Made by a program: the position numbers and the translations under genes. 64,000 nt of DNA from an uncultured Gallionellaceae bacterium. GTDB taxonomy: Bacteria; Pseudomonadota; Gammaproteobacteria; Burkholderiales; Gallionellaceae. The notes below the pieces were generated by a model, which searched no databases, had not been told where the DNA came from, and worked only from the letters and a program-made list of their open reading frames with translations. The stretch spans positions 25,966 to 89,965 of the forward strand of contig CAINCU010000040.1 of NCBI GenBank assembly GCA_903847155.1, written 5' to 3'. Below are positions 53,603 to 63,936 of the stretch, one piece after another (position 1 is the stretch's first letter; each line of letters begins with the position of its first letter).

Positions 53603-55189
53603 TTATTCCCACTCGATAGTCGCGGGCGGTTTGCCGGAGATGTCATACACCACGCGGTTGATGCCGCGCACTTCGTTGATGATGCGGTTAGAAACCTTGC
53701 CCAGCAGTTCATACGGCAGATGCGCCCAGTGCGCTGTCATGAAATCCTGCGTCTGCACTGCGCGCAACGCCACCACCCATTCGTACGTGCGTCCATCACC
53801 CATCACGCCCACCGACTTCACAGGCAGAAACACCGTGAAGGCTTGGCTGGTAAGGTCATACCAGCTCTTGCCGCTGGCATCTTTAGTGTTGCGCAACTCT
53901 TCAATAAAAATAGCATCCGCACGGCGCAGCAACTCGGCATATTCGCTCTTCACTTCGCCCAGAATGCGCACGCCCAAACCGGGGCCGGGAAAGGGATGGC
54001 GATACACCATATCTGCAGGCAAGCCCAGAGCCACACCCAGTTCGCGCACTTCATCCTTAAAAAGTTCCCGCAGCGGCTCCAGTAATTTGAGGTGCATGGA
54101 TTCCGGCAAACCACCGACATTGTGGTGTGACTTGATGGCATGCGCCTTCTTGGTCTTGGCACCGGCGGATTCGATGACATCCGGATAGATGGTGCCTTGC
54201 GCCAACCATTTTGCATGCTTCAGTTTGGCCGATTCGCGCTGGAACACTTCAACGAATTCGCGTCCGATCACTTTGCGTTTTTGCTCCGGGTCGGTCACGC
54301 CCGCGAGATGTTTCATGAATTCGCCGCTGGCATCCACCTGAATGACCTTCATCTGCAAATTATTGCCGAAGGTCTCCATCACCTGCGCGCCTTCGTTCAG
54401 ACGCAGCAGACCGTTGTCCACGAACACGCAGGTCAGCTTGTCGCCGATGGCGCGATGGATCAGCGCCGCCGCCACGGAAGAATCCACGCCGCCCGACAAA
54501 CCCAGAATCACTTCTTCATCGCCAACTTGTGCACGTATTTTTTCCACTGCTTCAGAAATGTAATCCGGCATGTTCCAATCCTGCCCGCAACCACAGATGT
54601 CATGTGCAAAACGACCAATGATGGCCTTGCCTTGGTAGGTATGGGTAACTTCCGGGTGAAATTGAACCGCGTAGTAACGGCGAGTTTCATCTGCCATTGC
54701 CGCAAACGGTGTAGCTTCGTTGGAGGCAATCGCCGTAAAACCCGGTGGTAATGCGGTCACTTTGTCACCGTGGCTCATCCACACATCGAGCAAACCTTGG
54801 CCTTGCGCATTGGTTCTGTCCTGCACACCTTCAAACAGTTTGGAATGTCCCTGCGCATGAATTTCGGCGTAGCCGAACTCGCGCACCTTGCCGCTCTCGA
54901 CCTTGCCGCCCAATTGCGCCGCCATGGTCTGCATGCCGTAGCAAATGCCCAGCACCGGCACGCCGAGATCAAACACCACCTGCGGCGCTTTCGGCGTCTC
55001 TTCTTCATAAACCGAATTCGGTCCACCGGAAAGAATAATGCCGGAAGGATCGAACGCGCGAATATCCGCTTCAGTCATGTCCCACGGATGCAGTTCGCAA
55101 TAGACGTGCGTCTCGCGCACACGACGTGCGATGAGCTGGGTGTATTGGGAACCGAAGTCGAGGATGAGAATTTTTTTATGCATAGTCAT
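53603..55189 (-). CDS. guaA: GMP synthase (glutamine-hydrolysing)
   Basis: This protein of about 528 residues makes GMP from XMP. The N-terminal glutaminase has [10 protein letters not shown] (Cys nucleophile) and [10 protein letters not shown] (His, Glu). The ATP-pyrophosphatase domain has [12 protein letters not shown], and the C-terminal dimerisation domain ends in KPPATIEWE. Two ATG starts (55189 and 55183) are possible. It follows guaB by 84 bp, the common guaBA operon. Confidence 0.97.
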   Translation of the reverse strand: MTMHKKILILDFGSQYTQLIARRVRETHVYCELHPWDMTEADIRAFDPSGIILSGGPNSVYEEETPKAPQVVFDLGVPVLGICYGMQTMAAQLGGKVESGKVREFGYAEIHAQGHSKLFEGVQDRTNAQGQGLLDVWMSHGDKVTALPPGFTAIASNEATPFAAMADETRRYYAVQFHPEVTHTYQGKAIIGRFAHDICGCGQDWNMPDYISEAVEKIRAQVGDEEVILGLSGGVDSSVAAALIHRAIGDKLTCVFVDNGLLRLNEGAQVMETFGNNLQMKVIQVDASGEFMKHLAGVTDPEQKRKVIGREFVEVFQRESAKLKHAKWLAQGTIYPDVIESAGAKTKKAHAIKSHHNVGGLPESMHLKLLEPLRELFKDEVRELGVALGLPADMVYRHPFPGPGLGVRILGEVKSEYAELLRRADAIFIEELRNTKDASGKSWYDLTSQAFTVFLPVKSVGVMGDGRTYEWVVALRAVQTQDFMTAHWAHLPYELLGKVSNRIINEVRGINRVVYDISGKPPATIEWE

Positions 55190-55273
55190 TGAGGAGTTAG
55201 GAGTGTAGATCGAGAATCGAGAGGCGAAGATCAGGACTGGTTTTTCACAATCCTGAATCCGCTATCCTCAATC

Positions 55274-56734
55274 CTAGTCAGTATGGTAATTCGGCGCTTC
55301 TTTGGTGATCTGCACGTCGTGCACGTGCGACTCGCGAATACCGGCAGAAGTGATTTCAACGAATTCTGCTTTGGCATGCACGGTGGCAATATCCGGGCAA
55401 CCGAGGTAACCCATGCTGGCGCGCAAGCCGCCGAGCAGTTGATGGATCACTGCCAGTACGCTGCCTTTGTATGGCACGCGACCTTCCACGCCTTCCGGCA
55501 CCAGCTTGTCCTTATTGCCTTCGTTTTCCTGGAAATAGCGGTCGCTGGAGCCTTGCTGCATTGCGCCCAAGCTGCCCATGCCGCGATAGGATTTGTAGGA
55601 GCGGCCTTGATACAACTCGATGTCACCCGGTGCTTCCTCGGTTCCCGCAAACAGACCGCCCAGCATCACGGTATGCGCACCGGCGGCGATGGCCTTGGAA
55701 ATATCGCCGGAGAAACGTACACCACCATCGGCGATCAACGGTACATCAGTGCCTGCCAACGCATCTGCCACATTCTGAATGGCCGTGATTTGCGGCACAC
55801 CAACTCCGGCGACCATACGTGTAGTGCAGATGGAACCGGGGCCAATGCCGACTTTGACCGCATCCGCGCCGTGATCGACCAGCGCCTTGGCAGCGGAGGC
55901 TGTGGCGATATTTCCGCCAATCACATCAACCTTGGGGAAATTCTTCTTGACCCATTGCACGCGACTCAGCACGCCTTGGGAATGACCGTGCGCGGTATCG
56001 ACCACTAGCACATCAACGCCAGCCTCAACCAACAACGCCACACGCTCTTCCGTGCCTTCACCCACACCAACTGCGGCACCGACGCGCAAACGTCCCAATT
56101 CATCCTTGCAAGCCAAGGGGTGCTCGCTGGATTTCAGAATATCTTTAACAGTAATGAGTCCGCACAACTCGAATGCATCATTCACCACCAGCACGCGTTC
56201 GATGCGGTGCTTGTGCATCAAATTGCGCGCCTCGTCACGACTGGCGCTCTCTTTGACGACAATAAGCCGCTCGCGCGGCGTCATGATATTGGTGATGGAC
56301 TGATCGAGATTGCTTTCGAAGCGTAGATCGCGGTTGGTCACGATACCAACGACTTGCTTGCCTTGCACTACGGGCAAACCGGAAATTTTGTGCTGACGAG
56401 TCAGATTAAGTACATCGCGCACGGTCATATTCGGCGCAATAGTAATGGGATCCTTTACCACGCCGCTTTCGAAGCGCTTGACCTTGGCAACTTGCGATGC
56501 CTGCTCTTTGGCAGTCATGTTCTTGTGCACAATGCCGATACCGCCTTCTTGTGCCAAGGCAATCGCCAAATGCGCCTCAGTGACGGTATCCATCGCTGCG
56601 GACAGCAGCGGGATATTCAGAGTGATATTTCGTGAGAGTTGCGTGCGCAGACTAACATCGCGCGGTAGTACATTGGAATGTGCCGGAAGCAGTAGCACAT
56701 CGTCGAAGGTAAGAGCTTTTTGAATGATACGCAT
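55274..56734 (-). CDS. guaB: IMP dehydrogenase
   Basis: This 486-residue protein turns IMP into XMP. It has [15 protein letters not shown] at the start, a CBS pair (about 95-205), the loop [17 protein letters not shown] with the catalytic Cys, and the flap near [10 protein letters not shown]. The ATG at 56734 has an AGGAAGG site. Its product feeds GuaA. Confidence 0.97.
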   Translation of the reverse strand: MRIIQKALTFDDVLLLPAHSNVLPRDVSLRTQLSRNITLNIPLLSAAMDTVTEAHLAIALAQEGGIGIVHKNMTAKEQASQVAKVKRFESGVVKDPITIAPNMTVRDVLNLTRQHKISGLPVVQGKQVVGIVTNRDLRFESNLDQSITNIMTPRERLIVVKESASRDEARNLMHKHRIERVLVVNDAFELCGLITVKDILKSSEHPLACKDELGRLRVGAAVGVGEGTEERVALLVEAGVDVLVVDTAHGHSQGVLSRVQWVKKNFPKVDVIGGNIATASAAKALVDHGADAVKVGIGPGSICTTRMVAGVGVPQITAIQNVADALAGTDVPLIADGGVRFSGDISKAIAAGAHTVMLGGLFAGTEEAPGDIELYQGRSYKSYRGMGSLGAMQQGSSDRYFQENEGNKDKLVPEGVEGRVPYKGSVLAVIHQLLGGLRASMGYLGCPDIATVHAKAEFVEITSAGIRESHVHDVQITKEAPNYHTD

Positions 56735-56759
56735 GGGAACCTTCCTCTGCAAAGCGCGC

Positions 56760-56765
56760 ATTATA
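56760..56765 (-). promoter_or_regulatory. Candidate -10 box of guaB
   Basis: On minus a perfect TATAAT lies 26 bases before the guaB start codon. No strong -35 box stands out 17-18 bp upstream (best GGTGAA), so this is only a candidate promoter. Confidence 0.4.
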
Positions 56766-56817
56766 TCAAAACTTGCGCCTCATTCACCTATGCTTCTATA
56801 TCAGTTCAAACCTCACC

Positions 56818-57480
56818 CTAATGTTTATTTCCCATCACATAAATAATGTGCTCAAAAAACAAATCACACCAGCTTTGGTCGCTACCCCTGAGAGATTGCA
56901 GCAGCTTGTTGACCTCCCCGATAGGCCAGTTCGGGTTAAAATTCGCCAGCATATCGAGCGAATAGAACGGCAACATATTTTGTATCTTCTCACTGCGCTT
57001 ATTGATCTGCGCCAACATCAGCGCCAAATCCTTGTCTGAATCAATCTCGGCGGTCAAATCACCATACGGCTTGGGATGTTGTCTTGTGTATTCGATAAAA
57101 TTGCTCAGCACATAGAAAAATTCACCTTGGTTATTCTGTGTCACATCATCACCCAGCATGTAGGGGAAAACCGACAATTCCAGCCAATAATAATTCAACT
57201 TTGGATTGCGCCACTTACTTACACCGACATACCCTTTCCGTAGTTGCGCACGCTGCACACAATCGTCAAGGATCAACTTGTCGGAAGCGCGTGACACCAA
57301 ATCAGAATCTTTCAAAATAGCAGGTTTAACCAAAAAGAAATCCGGAAACTCCTCAAACAATTTTCCGGTCGTCATGTGCGAACGAAAATATGTACGGAAC
57401 AGTTTAATTACTGGCTCCTGATTACCATCTACTTGCAAGAAATCTGGCTTGCTATTCGCCTGCACCTTTTCCTGTGACAT
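56818..57480 (-). CDS. Uncharacterised conserved-looking cytosolic protein
   Basis: This is a 220-residue protein of unknown function. It has no signal or membrane helix. It is rich in aromatic and charged residues (FRTYFRSHMTTGKLFEEFPDFF, WRNPKLNYYWLELSVFPYML). The ATG at 57480 follows a run of nine G (57482-57490 on minus) that could act as a ribosome site. It lies between guaB and a DUF4124 gene. Confidence 0.6.
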   Translation of the reverse strand: MSQEKVQANSKPDFLQVDGNQEPVIKLFRTYFRSHMTTGKLFEEFPDFFLVKPAILKDSDLVSRASDKLILDDCVQRAQLRKGYVGVSKWRNPKLNYYWLELSVFPYMLGDDVTQNNQGEFFYVLSNFIEYTRQHPKPYGDLTAEIDSDKDLALMLAQINKRSEKIQNMLPFYSLDMLANFNPNWPIGEVNKLLQSLRGSDQSWCDLFFEHIIYVMGNKH

Positions 57481-57619
57481 TCCCCCCCCCATTGGACTAC
57501 TTATTCAACAGCCGACCAGAACCTGATACCTTGCTGACGCGGCCAAAACTTGCTTAATGATAAATTGACGTGCAATAAAATAATAGGTAGTTTCAACAAA
57601 TATTTATAAAGGGCATCCC

Positions 57620-58075
57620 ATGAAGATTAAATTTACAGTATTTGCACTGGCTTTATTCAGCCTGACAGCTCATGCCGGACTCAACAAATGGGTGGATGAA
57701 GACGGAAAAGTTCACTATTCCGATACGCCGCCGCCTGAAAACGTCAAAACTGAGCAAGTCAAAAACTTCAACGGAAAAGGATCGGAATCAGCCCCCGCCA
57801 CTTTTTCCCCAAAAAGCTATGCAGAACGCGAGACAGAACTAAAGAAAGCCAAGCTAGCGAAAGAAGAAGCGGCGGCAAAGAAAGCTCAGCAGGATACCGC
57901 AACAGCAGCAAAAAAGCAGAGTTGCTTGGCTGCACAACAAAACTTACGCTCCCTGCAAGAAAGCTCGCGCATTGTTACCTATGATGAAAAAGGTGAGAAA
58001 ACTTACTTGGACGACGCGGCACGCGAACAGCGCATGAACGAGACACAAAAAATTATCAGCTCCAATTGTAATTAA
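57620..58075 (+). CDS. DUF4124-domain periplasmic protein
   Basis: This 151-residue protein has a signal peptide (VFALALFSLTAHA), then the DUF4124 segment (LNKWVDEDGKVHYSDTPPPENVK) common in beta- and gammaproteobacteria. The rest is Ala/Lys-rich helix with one Cys pair. Its function is unknown. Its stop overlaps the convergent smc stop by 4 bp. Confidence 0.85.
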   Translation: MKIKFTVFALALFSLTAHAGLNKWVDEDGKVHYSDTPPPENVKTEQVKNFNGKGSESAPATFSPKSYAERETELKKAKLAKEEAAAKKAQQDTATAAKKQSCLAAQQNLRSLQESSRIVTYDEKGEKTYLDDAAREQRMNETQKIISSNCN

Positions 58076-61000
58076 ACAATGGCGGCGGCAACTTGGCCGC
58101 CGCTGTCTTCGCGCAGCCGCAAAGCTTCCTCAATATCGACTGACACCACTTTCGAGACACCGCGCTCCTGCATGGTCACACCGATCAGTTGCTGCGCCAT
58201 TTCCATGGTGATCTTGTTGTGGCTGATGTAAACAAACTGCGTCTTGTCTGACATTTTCTGAATCAACTTGCACAACCGCTCGGTATTGGTATCGTCCAGC
58301 GGTGCATCCACCTCGTCTAACACGCAGAACGGCGCAGGGTTAAGCTGAAACAATGAAAACACCAGTGCGATGGCAGTGAGCGCCTTTTCGCCACCGGACA
58401 GCAGATGAATGGAAGCATTCTTTTTACCAGGCGGATGCGCCATCACCTGCACCCCGCTATCAAGAATTTCTTCGCCCGTCAGAACCAGACGCGCATCGCC
58501 GCCGCCGAACAACACCGGGAATAATTCGGACAGATGGCGGTTCACTTCGTCATAAGTCGCCATCAGCAGATCGCGCGATTCCTTGTCGATGCGGTGGATC
58601 GCATCTTCCAACGTCTCGATCGCCTCATTCAAATCTTTCGCCTGCGCATCCAGATAAGACTTGCGTTCCTGCGCCACTTGCAACTCTTCCAGCGCCGCCA
58701 GATTCACTGCGCCCAGCGCAATGATCTCATTGGCCAGTCGCGTCAACTCGTTCTGCAAACCGCCCGCTTTGGCTCCTTCAATCAATGGCAGCAAAGGCGC
58801 TTCATCCACGCCAGCCAGTTGCTCCGCCCATTGCTCGTAATACAGCCGCGCCTCCTGTTCCTTCAGCGTGATCTCGTTCACCTTTTCACGCAGCGGATGC
58901 AACTTCTGTTCGCAAGCCATGCGCTCCTGTTCCATCCTGTTCAAGTTCAGGGTGGCGTGCTCCAGCGTGTTACGCGCTTCCGCCAATACCTGTTCATATG
59001 CTTGGCGTTGTTGCAATACATCCTGCAATTTCAGTTGCGCATCGCCATCGTTCAGCTTGCCTTGTTCAGCACGGCTGTGTGCTAACGCCTCTTCCTGTTG
59101 AGCCAGTGTCGCGATGTTGTGTTTTACGTTTTGCTCAAGGTCGGCAATCTTGTCTTCACAAGTCTTGGCAAAGAAACGTGCTTCCTGCAATTCATGCTGC
59201 GACCTTTGCGCACGTTCGCGCACCTCGCGCAACGAGGCTTCGCGCACACTTGCCTGTTGTCTCGCATGGTCGCTCTCGACTTGTTGCATGGACAATTGCT
59301 CTCGCTGTATCTCAGTGCGCTCGGCAACTTCATGCAATTGACGATGCTCGTTATTCACCCGCTCCGCTAGTTCTTCCAACTCTTGCGCGATTTGCATACT
59401 GCGCTCTTGGCTGCGCTCATTGGCTTGCGTCAGTTTCAATATCTGCAACTGAATCTGATGCTGGCGTTGCTGTGACTCGGAATTGCCACTACGCAACGGA
59501 GCAATACGACTATCTATGTTGTGGTAACCCTCTTCCGATTGTGCCACTTTCAACTTACCCTGCTCCAGCATATCGGCGCGTAGCTGCAGCTCTTGCTGCA
59601 ACTGTTCAATCTCGCGCTGCCTTGCCAGGATGCCGTGAACCTGACTATCCGGAGCATGAAACAACACGCTGTGCGCGCCAACCAAATGGCCTTGCGGGGT
59701 CACCAACCAAGCACCCGCCGACAAGCTGCCACGCAGCCGTAATGCCTCATCCAGATGCGCCACGGCATACACGCCAGCCAGCCAATCATCCACCACCGCA
59801 GCAGCCTGCACATCATGGCTGTTTACATAGTTCGCCAGCGGCACGAGTCCGCTGATGTTGGCCACAACAGCACTGCGCGAACCATCCGCCGCATACACTG
59901 CTAATTTCCCCGGCGGCACATCGCCCCAACTTGCGGCATCTTCCAATCGCAGCAACGCCAGTGCATTGATGCGCTCGCGCAACACCGCTTCCAGCGCGTC
60001 TTCCCAGCCCTGTTCGATGCGTATGGATTGCCACAGACGCGGCGCACCATCCAGTTGATGGCGCACCAGCCACGCCTTTAGATTTTTGTCGGTATCGAGT
60101 TGTGCCTGCAATTGCTTCAGTGCGGTGAGACGCGCCTCAGTCTGCCCCAACTGCCGCTCCAGCTCCTGAGCCGCATTGCGAGCCTCGCGCCGCGCCGCAT
60201 CGGCCTGCGGCAATTGCTCCTGCAATTGCACCAGCATCTGCTGCTGCTCTTCATGCTGCATCTGCAACTCAACCAATTGCTGCTGCGCGTACTCTAGACC
60301 TTCGACATCCGGTCGCGGTAAATTGTCGCGCTCCAACATCAGCCGCGAACGACGGCTGTCCAATTGTTGCACGTTGCCCTGAATGTGCCCGCGCTGAGTC
60401 TCCGCCAACTGCAGTTGCTGCTGGATCAATAATTGTTCGCGTTGCACTGAATTGTATTTTTCCTGCGCCACGCGCGTCGCCTCTTCGGCCTGCGGCAATT
60501 GCTCCGCCTCCGTTTCAGCACGTTCCTCACACACCGCCATGCGCACGGCTGCATCCTGCTGTTGCAGCTGCCAATGCGTCTGCAGCGTGCCCAGCCCTTG
60601 CAACTGCGCTTTCTGCTGAGCAATCTGGCGTTCGCCGTTTTGTATCTGTTGCGCCAACCGATTGCGCTGTTCGGTCAGGAAGGTGATCTGCTGTTCCAGT
60701 CGCGCCACTTCGGCATTGCTCGCATACAAATCACCCTGCTTGGCATGCAGCGCATCAGCCAAAGTGAAATGTTCGCTGCGCGCACCTTCCAGCTTGCTTT
60801 CCACTTCGCGCAGCTTGGCGATTTCGCCCTCAAGTTCGTTTTTGGTCTTTTCGACTTGCTGCGCAAAGCGCATGCGGCGCGTCTCGGCTTCCTGTTTGTT
60901 CACCAGCCACAGCATTTTTTGCGTGGTGTCGCGTCTGCCTTCCAACTCACGGTAGGTTTTGGCCACCTCGGCCTGCTCCGCCAGATGCACCAACTGCTTA

Positions 61001-61605
61001 TCCAGTTCTTGCAGAATATCGGAAACGCGCAACAAATTATCGCGGGTATCGCCCAAGCGCGATTCGGTCTCACGGCGACGGTCGCGATATTTTGATACAC
61101 CTGCCGCTTCTTCGAGGAATACGCGCAACTCTTCAGGTTTCGCCTCAATGATGCGCGAGATCATGCCCTGTTCGATGATGGCGTAGGCGCGTGCACCGAC
61201 ACCCGTGCCGAGGAAAATATCGGTGATATCCTTGCGCCGCACGTTCTGGTTATTGATGTAGTAATTGGAATCGCCATCGCGTTGCAGCACCCGTTTGATG
61301 GAGATCTCGGCGTAGCTCGCCCACTGTCCGCCGACCTTGCCCAGCGTGTTGTCGAACACCAGTTCCACGCTGGCGCGCGACACTGGCTTGCGATTGCCAG
61401 AGCCGTTGAAGATCACGTCCTGCATGGATTCGCCGCGCAAAGCCGAAGCGCGCGACTCGCCCAGCACCCAGCGCAATGCGTCGATCACATTGGATTTGCC
61501 GCAGCCGTTGGGGCCAACGATGCCCACCAGCTGCCCCGGCAGCGAGATATGCGTGGGATCAACGAAGGACTTGAAACCGGCTAACTTGATATGTGCAAGG
61601 CGCAA
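58072..61605 (-). CDS. smc: Chromosome segregation protein SMC
   Basis: This 1177-residue protein is a condensin ATPase. The N-terminus has GIVGPNGCGKSNVIDALRWVLGE; two long coiled coils flank a hinge (about 500-660); the C-terminal head has LLSGGEKALTAIAL and FCVLDEVDAPLDD. The start is a TTG (61605) giving the family-typical LRLAHIKLAGFKSFVDPT. It is divergent from queF with only 60 bp between. Confidence 0.96.
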   Translation of the reverse strand: MRLAHIKLAGFKSFVDPTHISLPGQLVGIVGPNGCGKSNVIDALRWVLGESRASALRGESMQDVIFNGSGNRKPVSRASVELVFDNTLGKVGGQWASYAEISIKRVLQRDGDSNYYINNQNVRRKDITDIFLGTGVGARAYAIIEQGMISRIIEAKPEELRVFLEEAAGVSKYRDRRRETESRLGDTRDNLLRVSDILQELDKQLVHLAEQAEVAKTYRELEGRRDTTQKMLWLVNKQEAETRRMRFAQQVEKTKNELEGEIAKLREVESKLEGARSEHFTLADALHAKQGDLYASNAEVARLEQQITFLTEQRNRLAQQIQNGERQIAQQKAQLQGLGTLQTHWQLQQQDAAVRMAVCEERAETEAEQLPQAEEATRVAQEKYNSVQREQLLIQQQLQLAETQRGHIQGNVQQLDSRRSRLMLERDNLPRPDVEGLEYAQQQLVELQMQHEEQQQMLVQLQEQLPQADAARREARNAAQELERQLGQTEARLTALKQLQAQLDTDKNLKAWLVRHQLDGAPRLWQSIRIEQGWEDALEAVLRERINALALLRLEDAASWGDVPPGKLAVYAADGSRSAVVANISGLVPLANYVNSHDVQAAAVVDDWLAGVYAVAHLDEALRLRGSLSAGAWLVTPQGHLVGAHSVLFHAPDSQVHGILARQREIEQLQQELQLRADMLEQGKLKVAQSEEGYHNIDSRIAPLRSGNSESQQRQHQIQLQILKLTQANERSQERSMQIAQELEELAERVNNEHRQLHEVAERTEIQREQLSMQQVESDHARQQASVREASLREVRERAQRSQHELQEARFFAKTCEDKIADLEQNVKHNIATLAQQEEALAHSRAEQGKLNDGDAQLKLQDVLQQRQAYEQVLAEARNTLEHATLNLNRMEQERMACEQKLHPLREKVNEITLKEQEARLYYEQWAEQLAGVDEAPLLPLIEGAKAGGLQNELTRLANEIIALGAVNLAALEELQVAQERKSYLDAQAKDLNEAIETLEDAIHRIDKESRDLLMATYDEVNRHLSELFPVLFGGGDARLVLTGEEILDSGVQVMAHPPGKKNASIHLLSGGEKALTAIALVFSLFQLNPAPFCVLDEVDAPLDDTNTERLCKLIQKMSDKTQFVYISHNKITMEMAQQLIGVTMQERGVSKVVSVDIEEALRLREDSGGQVAAAIV

Positions 61606-61665
61606 TTTGATTCAGGCTGACGATATAATGCGCCGCATTCTAACCCAAGCACGAACCCCCACCAA

Positions 61666-62085
61666 ATGACCACGCAACCGAGCAAGACGCTGGAGACCTT
61701 CGCCAATCCGCAACCCAAGCGCGATTACCACATCCACATGGAGATACCCGAATTCACCTGCCTGTGCCCAAAAACCGGCCAGCCGGATTTTGCTACCTTG
61801 ATTCTGGATTACATTGCCGACGAGAAGTGCGTGGAATTGAAGAGTTTGAAGCTGTACATCTGGGGATTTCGCAATGAAGGGCATTTCCACGAAGACGTGA
61901 CCAACCGCGTGCTGGACAACCTGGTCGCCGCCACCCAACCGCGCTTCATGCGCCTCACCGCCAAGTTCTTCGTGCGCGGCGGCATCTTCACCAACGTAGT
62001 GGCCGAGCACCGCAAACCCGGTTGGCAATCCGCACCGCTGGTCGACCTGACACAGTTCGCTACGCAATCCAATACGCGCGGCTAA
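61666..62085 (+). CDS. queF: NADPH-dependent 7-cyano-7-deazaguanine reductase (QueF)
   Basis: This 139-residue unimodular QueF reduces preQ0 to preQ1 in queuosine biosynthesis. The catalytic Cys lies in [14 protein letters not shown]; the QueF motif ECKSLK is seen as [21 protein letters not shown] perfect TATAAT at 61624-61629 lies 37 bp before the ATG. Confidence 0.95.
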   Translation: MTTQPSKTLETFANPQPKRDYHIHMEIPEFTCLCPKTGQPDFATLILDYIADEKCVELKSLKLYIWGFRNEGHFHEDVTNRVLDNLVAATQPRFMRLTAKFFVRGGIFTNVVAEHRKPGWQSAPLVDLTQFATQSNTRG

Positions 62086-62481
62086 CAACAGGCAGTTGCA
62101 CCAAATCCATCTCACATCATGCTGATGGCTTTTGAGGTTGAAAAGTGAATTTCCGCTAACCGAAGCCGTCAATGACGACCGGCTACTTTCCGGCATGCAA
62201 TTCAGATGATTGAAATTCGGCTTCCGACCCAAACCGGCCCTTCAAATTTCTCCACACCGGACATTCAAATTCTGCGCAACACTGCAAATTATTTTGATGA
62301 AATAACTGACCGCTTCACCTTCAACTGCGGTCGCTCAAAACCAATGTTTTGTTGTCGATCGAAGGACGGCTGCTAACCCAATGCAATCTGTTACGACCGA
62401 CCGCTATCGGGCAAAGAATGTGCAATAAGTTGACAAGCGTCGTTGTATTACCTTCCGTTATAGATGCAACTCTCAAGCTTT
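62086..62481. other. Gene-free stretch right of queF
   Basis: These 396 bp have no gene I can support. Several short frames show degraded-looking composition (for example a 67-codon frame at 62349-62552 overlapping the GGDEF gene). It may be a remnant of an old insertion. No clear terminator for queF is visible. Confidence 0.4.
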
Positions 62482-63936
62482 CTAATCATAAAAACGAATC
62501 AAATTGCGCCCTGCCACTTTGGCTTGATACATCGCCAAATCAGCCAATTTGATAACGTCGCTAGATTCATGATGGGAAAATAGCGCCACGCCGATGCTCG
62601 AAAAGCAATGATGTTCAATAGTGGTTTGTGCCTTGCCTTTTTCCTGAATTGAAAGCAGGTAGGGTTCGGCCAAAAGGGTGCGAATCTTTTCCGCAACAGT
62701 GCCAGCTTGAGTCTTGGCTTTGGCCTTATTCGTACCTAGTTCACCGAGTAGCACTACAAACTCATCACCACCGAAACGAGCCACAGTGTCTATCTCTCGT
62801 ATAAATCTTTTTAGTCGGCTCGCCACTTCAATCAAAAGTAAGTCACCCACATCATGTCCATGCAAATCATTTAGCGGTTTGAAGTTATCCAAATCAAGGA
62901 ACATTACTGCGCCATATTGACCACTACGTTTGCTGGTAGCCATCGCCAGTTTCAAACGCTCTATTAGAAGGCGACGATTGGGCAGTTGCGTCAGGGCGTC
63001 ATAAAAGGCCAACTTGCGATCACTATCTGACAGGTATAATTTTTGTGCAGTAATGTAGGTTAAGGAAATCAACGCCACGATATTCATGATTACGGTGAGG
63101 GCTAGAGCAAACCTCATGTCATAAATTCCCATGACTGCACCTTTATAGCTCAGCCACCCAAATACAAACGGAATAAGTACTGATGCAGGCAACAAAATGG
63201 TTGTTACGGATATTGAACTGGGCGAGTTGTTGCTGACAAAAACGTGCATGAAGCCTTTTTGAGGATAGATGAACAACACGCTTATGGAAATTAGCAGTAA
63301 AGAAAATGCGGTATTGACTGCCATAGGTATGTAATGCGCTATGCCTGATAATTCCTGAATATCTAACATGTTACCAACAAGCGCCAGTAATGCTGGTAGC
63401 AAGGCAGCCAACGCCAGCAGCTGAGCGTTTAGAATAGAGGAATCTGATCGTCGACGTATGAATTGCATAGCCCAGCCAAGCACAAAAAGACAAGCAGATG
63501 CATTGGGCGACATTCCGTTGTGTTGATTCAACACTGAGTTGAGATTAGCGCTGAATAGTTGTTGGTCAATAGCGAATGACGAACCGAAAATGAGGTCGCT
63601 AAGCTTCATTGCGCTGATGACGATCACAATGATGATGGCCAGTTGTCCAGCTTTGTTTAATACAACATGGTCGTTTTTGGTGTTTAAACGGATTGCTTCA
63701 AATGCTAGAAGAATCAGGCAAACTGCGGTGGTCGGATTCATGGCAACACTAGAAGCCATGCCACGTTTGAGGAATTCAATATCTAAAGCCCAACCAACAA
63801 GCGACAACACGGCCACGACTAATGGAAGCGTTGGAGGAATAAACGTCGCTTTAAATAAAGGTTCATCTGACAATTGCGTGGGTAAAAGATAATCTATCGT
63901 CTCTAAGCTGGTTAGGAGACGAGCGATGGAAAGCAA
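62482..63936 (-). CDS. Membrane-bound GGDEF diguanylate cyclase, 5' end unsure
   Basis: The C-terminal GGDEF domain has an intact active site (RFGGDEFVVLLGELG) and should make cyclic di-GMP. About eight membrane helices occupy residues 20-300. No good ATG exists near the 5' end; the open frame continues to a TTG at 63936 and overlaps the antisense start of an ISL3 transposase (63926). The true start may be a TTG/GTG around 63800-63880, or the 5' end may have been cut off by the insertion sequence. Confidence 0.75.
   Translation of the reverse strand: MLSIARLLTSLETIDYLLPTQLSDEPLFKATFIPPTLPLVVAVLSLVGWALDIEFLKRGMASSVAMNPTTAVCLILLAFEAIRLNTKNDHVVLNKAGQLAIIIVIVISAMKLSDLIFGSSFAIDQQLFSANLNSVLNQHNGMSPNASACLFVLGWAMQFIRRRSDSSILNAQLLALAALLPALLALVGNMLDIQELSGIAHYIPMAVNTAFSLLLISISVLFIYPQKGFMHVFVSNNSPSSISVTTILLPASVLIPFVFGWLSYKGAVMGIYDMRFALALTVIMNIVALISLTYITAQKLYLSDSDRKLAFYDALTQLPNRRLLIERLKLAMATSKRSGQYGAVMFLDLDNFKPLNDLHGHDVGDLLLIEVASRLKRFIREIDTVARFGGDEFVVLLGELGTNKAKAKTQAGTVAEKIRTLLAEPYLLSIQEKGKAQTTIEHHCFSSIGVALFSHHESSDVIKLADLAMYQAKVAGRNLIRFYD

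Noticed and set aside
58998..59855. 285-codon open frame antisense to smc
   Set aside because: The composition (Ala/Cys/His/Pro-rich) fits an antisense shadow of a coiled-coil gene.
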